A stretch of DNA of 64,000 bases, taken from positions 1,116,001 through 1,180,000 of the forward strand of contig JAALGY010000016.1 of the NCBI GenBank assembly GCA_032358165.1, in the 5' to 3' direction. The notes under the pieces were generated by a model. That model saw only the letters and a program-made list of their open reading frames with translations. It ran no database searches and had not been told where the DNA came from. Position 1 is the stretch's first letter. Every line of letters begins with the position of its first letter. The position numbers were made by a program, and so were the translations under genes. The stretch is from Diplosphaera chodatii. Lineage: Eukaryota; Chlorophyta; Trebouxiophyceae; Prasiolales; Stichococcaceae. This document shows, one piece after another, positions 12,046 to 24,079 of the stretch.

Positions 12046-14006
12046 ATGACGAAGCACAACAATGTCATCCCCAACCAGCACTTCAAGAAGAAGTGGCAGT
12101 TCTACGTGAAGACGTGGTTCAACCAGCCCGCCCGCAAAGTCCGGCGCCGCAACGGTGAGCTGCCTGCTGCAGAAGGATGTGCAAGAGTTGCAGATTCCCA
12201 TGCTGCACTCCACAGGGCGGCTGGCGCAGCTGCATGCTGTCGCCAACAGCAGGCAGCAGGCCTCAACGGCGGCGGGCGCTGAGAGGGGCAGAATTGCTGC
12301 AACTAGGATGGCAGCGGCAGATGCGCTGCTGCGGCAGCGTGACCGCCAGAACACAGCACACCTACCACGATCAAGGGCCGCGGCACCAGCGTCAGGCACG
12401 CGCGCTGGGGTAGCTGCGGCAAGCAGGGGCAGTCAGCAGCAGGGAGAGCAGCAAGCTGCTGGCGGGGCCGTCCGGCATGGTCACGCCCTACCCCAGCTGG
12501 CACCCGGCGATGCTCGCCTGCTCTGGAAGCAGCACTGACCTGCGCCTGTGTCACCCGTCTGCAGTGCGCAAGGCGAAGGCGGAGGCGGTGTTCCCGCGCC
12601 CCACAGCCGGCGCGCTCCGGCCCGTCGTGCACGGCCAGACGCTGCGCTACCAGGCCAAGCGGCGGTCAGGCCGCGGCTTCACGCATGAGGAGCTGAAGGT
12701 GAGGCGGCACATGCATGCTGGTCGAGGCCCGCCTACGTGACTGACGTAACTGGGACCTTGGGGAAGCGTTGGGCGGCAGGGGGTAGGGGTACACCCAGTG
12801 AGCTGGCGGTGGCTTGATTGGCCTGGCGGCTTGCCCACCATGAGGAGGACTCGGCAGAGGCGGGAGCATGCAGGCAGCGGATGCCACCTGGACTCGGGGG
12901 CCCCAGGGCCCATGGAGTCCCACTTGACCATTGCAACCAGGTCAGACGATGACCCATGGGCCCGGCGCTTTGCACCCTGCAGGAGGCGGGCATTCCCATC
13001 AAGCTGGCGTCCTCCATCGGCATCTCGGTCGACCACCGCCGCCGCAACCGCTCCCTGGAGAGCCTGCAGGTGCAGCACCGAAACACTTTTGTTACCTTGA
13101 TCCCCCGATGGTGTGATCTGCAGCGTCAGCAGCTACCTTGGTTTGGCTTTTGCATGCTGCATGTCTGCGTCCTGGCTGCCGGTGCACAACAGTACTCTGG
13201 TGGCGGAGCTGATTTGCCTGATTACATACCTGTGTCACGCTCCAATGATTTAGCCTGTGCTCATTTGCCCCCGCAGGAGAACGCCAACCGGCTGAAGGCG
13301 TACAAGACGAACCTGGTGGTGTTCCCCCGGCGCGCGAAGAAGCCCAAGGCCGGCGACTCGCCCGCCGAGCAGCTGCAGACGGTGCGCGGCGTGGTGACCG
13401 CGTGCTCTTTGTGGCCATCAGCTGTTTGAAGGGCCGTCACCTGGCAAAGGCCTCCCTGTATGGGAGGGATCTGGATCTGATGGGCATCCTGGCTTTGGGG
13501 GAGACGCCAGGCACTGTGGCCCCGCCGATAGCTGCCTGCAGCCTGCCACTGCTCAAGCCAGACACACACGCGGTCATCTGATGTCGCACTGCCATGTCTG
13601 CAGGTGGCACAGCACACAGGTGTCCTGCTGCCAGTGAAGCGGGAGACGCCAGCGGTGGAGACGGTGGCCGTCACCGACGAGATGAAGGTAGGTGCCCTTC
13701 AAGACGATGGCTTGCCAGGCCTCGGTCTAAGCAATTATCACCGCTGAGCAAACCTGGGGCTGGTGGTGTGTGTCGCAAGTGCAGAAAGCAGGCCATGCAT
13801 ACCACCAACTGCGGATGGGGCTGTGCGACGTGCGCTCCGCCGGGACCTGCAGAGTGTGCTGACTAGCGTCATGCACGTGTGCCCTGCAGCAGGGGGAGCG
13901 CGCGTACTACCGGCTGCGCCTGGAGCGCACCAACAAGAAGCACCTCGGGAAGCGCACCAAGCGCGCCGCCGAGGCGGAGGCCGCCGAGAAGGACAAGGCC
14001 AAGTAG
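12046..14006 (+). CDS. RPL13: Large ribosomal subunit protein eL13
   Basis: Six exons (12046-12154, 12565-12698, 12983-13069, 13277-13381, 13604-13687, 13890-14006) give 211 residues, the usual eL13 length. Family marks are [20 protein letters not shown] at the N-terminus, [53 protein letters not shown] and a basic Ala/Glu/Lys tail ending KDKAK. It is a structural protein of the cytosolic 60S subunit. The start was chosen because the first residues line up with the conserved N-terminus; four bases separate the ATG from GGCC just upstream, and no earlier in-frame ATG fits. Confidence 0.96.
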
Positions 14007-15053
14007 GGCTTTGGTGGCGGCGGCGTGCGTGGCTGGCCTGGCACGGGGCCGGCTGCGGTTCACTGCCCCGTTCCGTGGACAGCAGCTGTTCTGCAGCAGC
14101 GTTTGGATTTGCAGCAGTTCGGTGTCCTGTGGCCCTGCTTGGGAACTGTAATTCGGGGAACCCCGTTGCTACTAGACCATTCCATACCTAGCTTACGGTG
14201 CCAGCCTCTCCACCTCTCAGGGATCACATACCGCACGCCGTGCAGCCTGGAGGGGCTATGAGTTGTGATGGCACACCCTTCAATTGGTACCAAACTTCTG
14301 ATCTGCCGGTGGCGGCGTGCGCTGCATAGCTCTGGCCACTCACCCCCGTGGGCCACACGGAATGCAACAGGCAAGAGATCGACGCTAGAAAGAGCAGCAC
14401 AGTACGCTATACTGATTGAACGGAAGCGCACAAACTAAGACGGCAGCTAGGCCCCGGGGGGCGATGCAGCTGCACATCTGAATTTCTGAACAGGAGATCA
14501 AGATGCATGCAGGCCGTCACACAATGCGCTGTGCGGCACGTTCACGCCACAACCTGTTTGTACAAACCAGTGGTAGTCTCTGCTCAGACTGGTAAATTGT
14601 GGCATCGATCGGATCAGCGGCACCTGCTGTTTGCCCATCAGATTGGCCTGCAGCAACATTCATTCTGGGCAAGCCGTCAGCTGCTGGTGCTGTCTACGTG
14701 TGTCTGGACACCTGCCCGCATTGCAGCCCTCGTCTGCGTGTCCAGACAGGCACATCAGAGGCAGGTCAGCGCCTGGCATGGCTTGGCGGCGCTTGACAAC
14801 ACGCGCATACTGGCAGCCTCATGCACGGCTCGCATGATGGTGTCGTACATGGTTGACGACATCGTGTGACTGGATCTGTGGCGCATCGAAAGGTAGGTGG
14901 CAGCGGGTACGACCAGCAGGGCTTCTGCATGCACTTGGCGGTACATGCTGTGCGTCATCGCCTTTTCAGATCCTGCTGTGGGCTCACAGTAGCCAGGATG
15001 AAGCATCTCCAAGGCGCAAAACGTCAGAAAGCGCACCCTGCATCGCAGACGCA
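14007..15053. other. Intergenic, no gene seen
   Basis: Between eL13 and the glycosyltransferase, both on plus. Short open frames only. It must carry the eL13 3' end and the glycosyltransferase promoter. Confidence 0.5.
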
Positions 15054-18000
15054 ATGCGGGAAGGCCGCACCAGCTCACCGGCATTCCAGGCGCTGCTGCT
15101 CGCGGCAGTCCTCTCAGCGTCAGTCCTTCCAGCAGCGGCAGCCGCCACAACGATCGTCCTGCCAGACAGCGACGCAGCACCAGCAGCAGAGACGCCGCAG
15201 GACGCCGGCGGCGGCGCAGCGGCGGCGTTGACGGGCGACAGCGCAGTCATCCCAGAGGCGGGCGACAGCATGGCCTCCCTGAAGACGGCAGACTCCACGT
15301 ACCAGGTGCTACCCAACATCAATTGGCATCCTGTCATCTTGTTTCAGCACAGACAGACATTGCCTGTTGCGCAGCTCCAGTCTGAACCCCTGTGCCTGCA
15401 GACTTGTGCCAAATGGCTGCTCCGGCCTCATTCTGCTGAGGTTGATTCCTTACAGGATGAGGTGTTGGAGCGCTGTCGAGGGGTGTGGCCGGAGCGCTTC
15501 CCCCACGGCTACGCGCACTTCGCAGGGCCGATGATCGAGGAGTTCTTCTTCACGTGCGCCATTACACGCGTCCTGACCCTGGGGGATGTAACAGAATTGA
15601 ACGTCATGTCCATTGGTATCTGTACCTCGACATGGGAGGTCCCTGTTCTTGAGCAGTCGGTGCGCAGGAATCCCAAGGGTCCATTCCATGCAACAACAGG
15701 TGGTGGGGCCGGCGGAAGCCGCAGCTGCCGCAGGTGTACCTGCCCATTGGCTGGTCCACCTACTTTTTTGGCGCCGCCCGCGTGCAGCCCTTCAACCTGA
15801 CCGAGGTCGCACGCGCCAAGGACCAGGTGGGGTCCCGAACCCATTTTCGAAATTGTCTGAATTCTAAATTCAGCACAATGCATACCTACGTCCTTGGAAG
15901 GTCTGATGCACGCTGTCGGGCCGGCACGGCCGGCATCCTACGCGCAGCTCAGCGCGTAGCTGGTCACTTTGACCATGGTGGCAGTGAACCTGGGGCGTCA
16001 GGTACATGCGATTCATGTTTGCAGTAGCTGTCAACTGCGTCGCGCAGTGAGCCATGGCCATGGTAGGCAGGCACACGGCAACTTAGGGCAGGTGTTTTCA
16101 CCCATGAAGGAGGAGGGTGTCTGCAGGCCACGCCGCTGGCTGCCTGCCTACACACAGCAGGCAAGCATCCTCCTGCTATCCTGTACACATCGTTGCCTCA
16201 TCATTGCCTGCCTGCGCAGATCGAGAGGCTGCTGGCGGGGCTGGACAGGGGCCGCTCCTACTTCAGCGTGGTGCACTTCGCGGGGCTGCTGGCCAAGGAG
16301 CAGGTCGACGTCCCGTGCGACCTGAAGCTCACGCTGTTCATGGGGGGCGGCCCCGAGGACGCGCTGTGGGCGCCCCATGTCACCTACGTGCCCATCCCCC
16401 TGCTCCTGAAGGCGCGCTGGCAGCTCCTCGACCCCCGCCCCATGACCTGCTGCACACTAGTATCATGGTGGGGGCCGGCCCCTGCGACCGTGCCCAGCAC
16501 GCGGCAATCCCCGGCGACTGATCAGTATCAAAGAGCTGGCGCCAGTGACATCACCCTCGCCAATGCCGGCCCGCAAGATGACGTGATGATGTGCAGGTGC
16601 TGAAGCCGGCGCGGCGGCCACGCAAGAAGATGGTCAGCTTCGCGGGCGGCTTCCTGTTCTGGCAGGACCCGGGCGGCCTGCGCAGCGAGATGCGGGACAG
16701 GTTCCAGGTGCGCAGAGTGATTTCCTTAAACCCTATACCCTGTTCTGGCAGGACTTGGGCGGCCGTGCGCAGCGAGATGCGGGACAGGTTCCAGGTGCAC
16801 AGATTCAAATCTGTCCCATGGTTCAGGGGTGATCTGGCTATGGCAATCTAGCAGCTTGCAGTCTCGTCAACGCACAAACTGGGGCGCTTGCTGGAGGATC
16901 TGCCCGGCAGTTTCTCCCTCCATGCTGCACACCTGCTGCAGCTTTGTTCCGGCACCTGCAGCAGTGCAGACGCTTCCGCATCCTGTCAGCCGCGGTCCTC
17001 TGCATTCTGTGTGAGCATCTGGATGACACAGCGACGCGCCACAGTCAGTAGGTCTGCACAGACCACTGTCTCTGTGCGCTGCCCGCACAGAACCTCACCG
17101 GATACCACATCCACGACCGGGACCCGTTCTGGGAGAAGCTCATCCACACGAGCGTCTTCCACCTGTGCCCGCGCGGCAACGGGCCGTCCTCCTACCGGCT
17201 GTACGAGGCGCTGCAGGCCGACACCATCCCCATCTACATTTGGGACGAGGTGCGACCCAGTGGCACTTGCTATTAGCTGCTGCCGTCCAGGTGACGTGTC
17301 CTTGCCGACAACATGGCCCTGTGCAATGTTGCAAGCATACAGCGCCTTGCCTTGACACCATGCAGGCCTGTGGTCATTTGCGATGGCACAGTACACACGT
17401 GCATCGTGCTGCTGCTGCAGGTGAAGTGGCTGGCTTTTGAGGACATCGTGGACTGGGACTCCATCGCCATCATCGTGCACCGCAGCGAGATGGCGTCGAT
17501 CCCGGAGCGCGTCAATGCAACGGACGTGGCAGCCAAGCGGGCTGATGTCGGGTGCATTTGTCGGTCTTTCTCGCCGGTGCAACGCCTGTTGCAGGCTCGA
17601 TGGCCCTGGGGGCTTGTGCGCGTTGACATGGCAACAGTTGGAGCAGTCATAATGCCTCAGCTGCATGGCATGAGGCACTGCAATTGGCATGTCTGAAGCA
17701 AGCAAGCAAGCCATTAGACAGAACGACGGCGGAGCAACCTGTAGTCATGATGAAGGGGCAAGTGTGAGGTGCTGAAGATTAGGTAACTTCGTGACGCAGG
17801 CGGCTCCGCGGGCTGTGGCGATACAACCACACGTCTGCATACATCATTTCGCGCGTCGCAGCCAGCGCCAAGACCGGCGCCATCGCCGGCTACCGGGGCA
17901 ACAGCACCGCTGGGTGCGGCGCAGCAGTGGGTGGCTTGGCGGCAGCGACGGGGGTTGTCACAGGGGCGCTGTCAGCAGCGCAGGGGCCGGCGGCGGCAGA

Positions 18001-18770
18001 TCACGTCGCCCTTGCAGAGAAGAGCATGGTGGTGAATATCAGTTGAAGTGTCTATGCTGATCTGCTGGCCAGCTGTGCATGTACATCAGTGCGCCGTCAA
18101 GCAGCACAAAGACAGTGTGCAGGAATGACCATGGCGAATCTCCTGACTTTTCGTAGGTTGACAGCGTGGCAGCCAGCACGCAGAAGCAAAACGGCGTCGG
18201 CAGCAGCGGCGCCAGCATCAGCAGTGGCAGCAGTGGTGGCAGCAGCACCGAAGCCGGGAGCAGCATGGAGCAGGCGGCTGCGGACGCCAACCTGCTGGGC
18301 ATGCTGGACAGCGGCGGCGGCCTGGACGACGGCTTTGCTGACGGCGACGCGGCAGGTGAGTGCTTGTCGGCGGAGCGAGCAATCATGCTCGGGGTCCTTT
18401 GTTGTGTGTCCGTTGAAATGCATTGGCCAGCTGGTCGTGGTATCAGCCACGAGGGAGGAGCCAGCATCCTTGGTGGACAGCACAACAGTGTCACCGGCAC
18501 GGGGCTGCTGACTTTCAGCACCATGGCTCCAGAGGATCCAGAGGCTCCAAAGGCTTCTACAATCCATGAAAACTTGTTCGTCTGACCGCTGTACATGGTG
18601 CGCCTGCAGGCGAGGGCAGGGTCAGCCGGCCGCCGCACCAGGGCGACGGCGGCCCCTCGCTGGGGGGCACCATCGCCGTCGCGCTGCCGCTGCTGCTGGT
18701 GCTGTATGTGGCAAGCCGCGCAGTGCAGCGACGGCAGCGGCGGCACCACGGCCGCCGCAGCACTCTTTGA
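15054..18770 (+). CDS. Exostosin-like glycosyltransferase (GT47 family) with N-terminal signal and C-terminal membrane span
   Basis: Supported exons: 15054-15305 (signal peptide FQALLLAAVLSASVLPAAAA), 15456-15553, 15700-15826 (YLPIGWSTYFFG), 16220 to about 16400, 16597-16707 (KKMVSFAGGFLFWQDPGG), 17091-17249, 17421 to about 17524, about 17800-17910, 18157-18355 (Ser/Gly-rich linker) and 18610-18770. The exostosin hallmark is FHLCPRGNGPSSYRLYEALQ followed by DTIPIYIWDE and WDSIAIIVHRSEMASIPERV. The last exon encodes a membrane span (GTIAVALPLLLVLYVA) and a short Arg/His-rich tail. GT47 enzymes transfer sugars onto cell-wall or glycoprotein chains in the Golgi. A signal peptide plus a C-terminal span would give type I topology, unlike the usual type II. 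The joins after 16400 and between 17524 and 18157 are not resolved, so the terminal exons could belong to a separate gene. An exon copy lies in the intron at 16741-16800. Confidence 0.8.
16655..16803 (+). repeat. 86-base-spaced duplication of an exon end with its donor and an upstream acceptor
   Basis: TGTTCTGGCAGGAC followed by GGCGGCC and GCGCAGCGAGATGCGGGACA occurs at 16655-16714 and again at 16741-16803. Copy 1 is the real exon end (donor after 16707). Copy 2 sits in the next intron, with its own acceptor (CTGGCAG) and donor (CAG|GTGCAC). Copy 2 has one inserted base and a few substitutions. Confidence 0.9.
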
Positions 18771-19113
18771 AGGCAGCCTGGGCGCCAGGATGCTTTAGTC
18801 GGCACCCAGATTGCGGTAGCACCAGATTAGCATCACCACAGGATGAACACACCTTGAACCTGTGTCATCAGCCAGCATATGGTAGTTTGATACAGACTGC
18901 AGTGGTTCCTGCGGGGCACACGACTGGCATAGTCTGTATGACTGGGGGACTCGGTGTGTTGAGCTGCCGATGTGACCACAGCAATTGCTGACTGAAGGGC
19001 AGTGCCAGGCTGCCTCTCGCCAGACACTTAAACCCTAAATCCGCAGCTTATTGAGAAAACGGCTAATTGTGAATATGTAAGGCTTTACCTCGCTGACAGG
19101 CAAGCTTAGTTGC

Positions 19114-19186
19114 GCTTCTATGGCTTAGTTGGTAGAGTCTCCGTTTAGTAAGCGGAAGGTCCCCGGTTCGAATCCGGGTGGAAGCA
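19114..19186 (+). tRNA. trnT-AGU: tRNA-Thr (anticodon AGU), intronless
   Basis: A complete cloverleaf can be drawn. Acceptor stem GCTTCTA/TGGAAGC, discriminator A at 19186, D-arm GCTT/GAGT, and anticodon stem TCCGT/GCGGA with loop TTAGTAA (anticodon AGT). The T-arm is CCCGG TTCGAAT CCGGG. The internal B box GGTTCGAATCC is intact. There is no intron and no encoded CCA, as expected for a nuclear gene. A T-run follows at 19195. Confidence 0.97.
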
Positions 19187-19194
19187 ACCCCTTC

Positions 19195-19198
19195 TTTT
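19195..19198 (+). terminator. RNA polymerase III terminator of tRNA-Thr
   Basis: TTTT nine bases after the tRNA 3' end, in CTTCTTTTATTG, the expected position for Pol III termination. Confidence 0.75.
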
Positions 19199-20041
19199 AT
19201 TGATCGGAATTAAGTAGCCGTAGTAGTCCTGCTGCGTCCATTTGCAGTGCTGCGGTAAACATGCAGGCCATGTGCCATCTCCTCCTTTGGCCCTGGCACC
19301 GCCAACACTGTGCGCGGGTATCAGCAGTCAGCACGACAAGCATGCGCTGCGACTTATTGCAGCAGCGAGCACTGTCTGGTTTGCACGACTCAAGTCTTCT
19401 GACGCCTGCTGTCAGCCACGATGATAGTTGGCAAGGTTTCTCCGTTTCCAGTTTCCAGTTTGACAGTCTTCAATGAGGCACGGACTTAGGGTTTAGCGAC
19501 CTTCAATTTGCTGACGCCAGCTGTGCTCGTTTGAATGCGGAACGAACCCGCGGAGCCAACTTCCAACTGACCTACTCTCTGCATTTTGTGGGCTGCGTTC
19601 CTGGGCAGCGGCACTCACGTTGCAGCCTGCAACCGAAGCGTGACCCGCTGCCCACCCTCTACACCTGCAAACTGAGTTTGCACGAAGCGGAGTTTGGCAT
19701 CCACAGCGAGCATTGGATTATATGCGCCCTGGCGATGCGCTTCACACCCCACGACACGCTGGTGGAGAGTCGCTAGGCCTTCACATCGCTGCCTGTGGCG
19801 CCAGGCGAGGCGGCAGTACAAGCCTCGCTTGTGCACAAGGTGCATATCCTCACGACTGTCCGACCATGTGGATACATAGCGGTGGGGAAGGTTATGAAGC
19901 AGTGCGACCGGGTCACATGGAGCTGCACATTTGCGTCGTGCTAAGCTCCCTGCCCATCCGCTGCAGTGGGGTGCGTCCTGTCATCTTGACAATTGGACAC
20001 TATGCTAAACTTGCTGCATCGCTGCTGCCAGGACGGCTCCA
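19199..20041. other. Intergenic, no gene recognised
   Basis: An 81-residue plus frame at 19531-19776 and an overlapping minus frame are open, but neither has family marks or splice support. Short telomere-like motifs lie at 19027 and 19487. Confidence 0.45.
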
Positions 20042-22981
20042 ATGCCGGCGACCATCGAGGATGAGTACGTGGTGCTGCGGGAGTGGCAAAAGACGCCGTG
20101 CCAGCTCTGGCAGGAGCGTGAGTGGGTGTCCAGCGGCATGATCTACAGCGTCCAGGTAACGCAGCTACCTGCAGCGCTGCCTGTGGCTGCACCAGACGGT
20201 CGCCTTCTGGCTTCACGCTGCGCCTGCGGTGCTGCACAGTAGCGAAACGTCCTGACTCCTGTGCTGACTGCCAGCAGCTGCTCATCGGGCGTGGCTCGGC
20301 GTGCATTTCAGGTGGACGCGCCACAAGTTGGCAAACATGGAGGGCTGGTGAAACAGCCGCTAGTGCGGTCGGCGACGAAGGCGGTGCCGTCCAAACCGGA
20401 CGAGAACGTCGCTTGCGCTGCCGGCAAAGTTGCCAGCGACGCCGAGGCAGGCAGCAACAGCGGCGACGCCCCCTGTGCATCCCGCGATCCGCTGCAGCCG
20501 CTGAAGCCGAACCCTGCAAGCAGCGTGCAGCCGGATGGCACCAGCCCCGCTGCCGGCACAGCAGCTGCGCAGCCAGCGCAGCAGGCAGCGGGGTCCGAGG
20601 CGTTGGCGGCTGCAGGGGAACCCGCAGAGCAGCGGCCGACCGCAGTGGCCGCCACTTGCAGCCCGCCACAGCCGAGAGCGGCGGCGCTGCAGCCGCAGCA
20701 GCAGCAGGACGTCGCCATGGCCGAGGCGGCTGAGGTGGCCCGGCCCGCAGCAGCGCAAGCGGCAGTGGCCGCGTCAGAGCCGCCGGCGGCAGCGGCGGCG
20801 GCGGCGCTGCCGCCCAAGACACCTGCGAGGTCACGCCTGTCGCAGGCGACAGCTGCGAGGGATGTGCCGCCGGCTGGGGAAGCAGGAGCCACGGCCACTG
20901 TCTCGGGCGCTGCAAGGCCTGCCGCCACGCTCGAGTGGATCCACTACATGTTGGCACAGGTGACGGCACAAGTGGGTCCCCTGTCATATGTGCCGTGAAC
21001 GCTGTCCGCCCCCAGTTCGGGGTCAGCCCGATAGCATGTGTGACTGCAGCGTGTCCCTGCTGACCGCTCAACCCTTGCGCTGCTGACCAGCTGCCGACTA
21101 AGAGTCTCCAACGAGCATTGAACGCTTCAGCACCCAAGACAGGCAACCACTCCCTGACATATAGCTGCCGGAGGGAGCCACCCTGGAGCAGCGGCAGGCC
21201 GCCCTGGTGGAGCACATCCTCAAAGGCGAGTTGAAGACAGCCCTGGATGCCCAGCGGGACGCAGGGGCGGATGCGGCTGTCATCGCTGAGGTGTGCCCCC
21301 TGCCGCATACCCTTGATCCCATTCAGAGGCTCCTGTGGGCTGACGCTGTGTGGATGCAAAGATGGCAGCAGTTTGGTGATGCTGGGGTGTTGGCATTGAG
21401 AGCGCTTGCTGCACGGCTGCAATGCAACACGCAGGCTTCAGGCAGCTCAGCTGGTGCCAGACCAATCCTGGGGTCGTCCTCTGTCAGGTGGCGGCTGTGC
21501 TGTCGGCGCCGGACCTGCTGCCGGCCCTGCTTCCCGTCGCGCTCAAGAGGGCCGAACCCGAGGTGCCTTTCAGTGTGGCCCTACGAAGAACTGTACAGCA
21601 CCACGATGCCTGTGGCGACGCACTTGTGCTCACGTGCCGGCGCTGGACGTGGTGCATCTAGGCCATTGGCTGTTGATGGGTTCTGGCGGCTTGCAGCTGT
21701 GAACACAGTGGAGGAGCGGCAACAATCACCACAAAAGTTACCGTGCCCGCAGGCGCCCGTGTGGGCGGCGCTGGCGGCGGCGCATGGCCAGCAGCCCAGG
21801 CAAGGGGCCGACGAGCCAGCCTCCTGCGGAGCGATGGCGGACGCCGAGCGGGCTGCGCGGGCGACGGCGGCGCTGGAGGCGCGGCTGGCGGCGATGCTGG
21901 AGGTGGGATCTTCAGGGTACCCATGCCTGCCTGCGCATTGCTATCGCTGCATGTAACGCGGCAGTGGGCATCAGTCCAGTGGGCGGCAGCTGCAGCACCG
22001 CATCGCCACATCTGCAGCATGACACCGGATGCATGTGCTTGGCCCAAAACCCTAAATGCTGACCCCCTGCCTGGTGCGCTTGCTGCCGCAGGAGCAGGCG
22101 CGGTGGGATGAGCTGAAGGCGCAGCGGCTGGCGCTGACACCGGAGCGGCCGGTCGCCGCCGCTACAGGGCAGCTGGACGACGCCACCCCTGGGGCGCCCG
22201 CTGAGGCGGTGGCGGCTGCGAGGCAGGAGGCGCACCAGCAGCTCACGCTGCAGGTGGGGTTCAGTGGGACCCTGTGTAAACTCTGGCGACGTGCCTTGTC
22301 CCTGTACAGCTGCAGCGGCTGCTGACAACCCGCAGGCTTGCGTTGCTGGGCACCTCAACGGCATGCGATGAACCATGTCCGGCATACATATGCGGGGGCC
22401 ACTGCAAACCTTCTGCCGATCATTCAGTCACACCTGGATCGCCGCTGTGCCAGATGCCACTCGCCCAAACTCAGTACTCAGCAGATGTTTGACGTGCATG
22501 CCCGGCTGCAGCCTCGATATGGTGTCAGCAAGCTCGGGCCCCTTCTGAACTGGTCGCCAGCAAGTGCAGGTGGAGGGGCTGTGCGCGCTGGTAGAGGGCG
22601 CAACTGCGCTGCTGGACTCTGCAGATCTCACCAGCGCGCGGCTGCAGCAGGCGTACGAGGCGGCCGCCTTCGCAGACCTGCCCAACGTGGGCTCGCCCGC
22701 CACGCTCATCCGGCGCGCCATCAGGTGATTCAGCAGCGCAGCTTGTGTGTGCGACTGTCGTCACTGCGGCAGGTAGAGGGTCGCATGCGATGCTACTCCG
22801 CCGAGCCACCAGGCGAGCTGACGACTGAAAGACTGGCAAGCAACACCTGAGAGTTTCTCTGCGTTTGTGCATGCTCACATGTTGCCAAATGCGCCTTACC
22901 GTAAAACTACCCTAAACCTTCTGCAGGCCGCTGCCTCCGCCGCCGACCCCTGCAGCGGAGAGAGCTGCACGGGAGGCGTGA
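20042..22981 (+). CDS. Alanine-rich, partly coiled-coil protein of unknown function
   Basis: Eight exons close in phase to 494 residues: 20042-20155, 20312-20959, 21165-21290, 21488-21562, 21753-21902, 22092-22253, 22570-22724 and 22927-22981. The N-terminus (TIEDEYVVLREWQKTPCQLW) looks folded. Exon 2 encodes about 200 residues of Ala/Pro/Gln low complexity that end in LEWIHYMLAQ. The later exons are helical and Ala/Glu/Leu/Gln-rich (ERAARATAALEARLAAMLEE, RQEAHQQLTLQVEGLCALVE), suggesting coiled coils. It ends with a proline run and AAREA. I do not recognise the family. No membrane span and no catalytic motif are visible. Strong codon bias and exact phase closure support a real gene; the biased composition leaves long antisense open frames that are not genes. 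Confidence 0.72.
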
Positions 22982-24079
22982 GTGGCCGCCCACAGCTCAA
23001 ACAGTTGTGCAAAGGGTGGCACACATCAGTGACGTGCCGAGTCATGCTGAGGCACGGCTGCAGCCAGGACGAAGGGACACGAAATGGTGGTGACGCAGCA
23101 CTGGCAGCATCACCGGTATCAACAATCACATGCTACGGTTCTGGGCATGAACAAGGCGTTGGGATCCGTGCTGGTTTGTTTTGGACTCCAAGCAGTACAC
23201 GACAGCTTGGTTCCGAGCACCGCAGCGCTGGATGGAGTAGAGGTCTTCACAGATGGTTCTGGCCATCAGGTACCTTGACACACGGTGTGTGATACTGCTG
23301 TGATGGACGCTGTGGTGGTCGCTGTGAACAGTTGGTTTTAATCCACATCCAAATCACCATAACATTCCGGCTGGAGCCATTCCCACTTCAGATGCTGCAT
23401 GACAAACAAAACCCGGACTTCGAAGGACAAAGCTGCACATCAGCAAACGGAAATCAACATCGCTTCTGTGTCTCTTCCAGAGTGCATTGCAGACGCTGGC
23501 TGCAATCGCAAGTATCTCAAGCACCCAGTTCGGATACGAACTGCAGTGCAAAGGCCCCTCCTACCAAGCATCGTCCTGCTGCCCCAACTTGTAGCATCTT
23601 TTCGTGCAGCATCTGTGCCAGTCCAGCATGACTACTGCGCAGACTGCCCCGAAGGCTCTCCACCCTGTGCCCAAATGCCGCCAGCAGCGCCCCCCGTTCA
23701 GCAGCCATCTCACTACCGGTAATCCTCTGGTTGCTTTGTGAACAGACGCCAGTGTCACATCATTCCATCAGCTGCTGCTGCCATTGGGTGCGGTGTTCCA
23801 AGGGCCGCGCAGGCTGCATGTGGGGCGCCACACCTGCTGTGTGCACTGGGGCAACCTGGTGCAGCAGGTGATGCAGGCTGCTGGAAGGAGCTGCCGGCGC
23901 AGCTGCCTCCCGACAATAGGAGCTACTGCCGCCTGCAGTGCTCTGCACACTCTGCTGCTGCCAACACAGCGGCCATGTCATCGTGTGCTGCAGCCCTCCA
24001 CCTGTAGCGTGCAGCAGCCTCCTGACGGGCCCCCTGTGGCTGCTTCAGGGCCGGTGCTGAGCCTGTTGCTGCAGGCTCA
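22982..24079. other. Convergent 3' region, no gene seen
   Basis: Between the alanine-rich gene and the PP2C gene stop codons. No second cyclic-nucleotide domain and no kinase motif could be found here on the minus strand, which bears on where the PP2C gene ends. Confidence 0.5.

Noticed and set aside
19941..21422. 493-residue minus-strand open frame
   Set aside because: Antisense shadow of the alanine-rich gene; GC-rich low-complexity exons often leave the opposite strand open. Composition is Arg/Pro/His-heavy with no motif.
22982..24079. Possible kinase or second cyclic-nucleotide domain downstream of the PP2C fusion
   Set aside because: Searched by eye on the minus strand for GxGxxG, VAIK, HRDLKPEN, DFG or a second FGE cassette; none seen.
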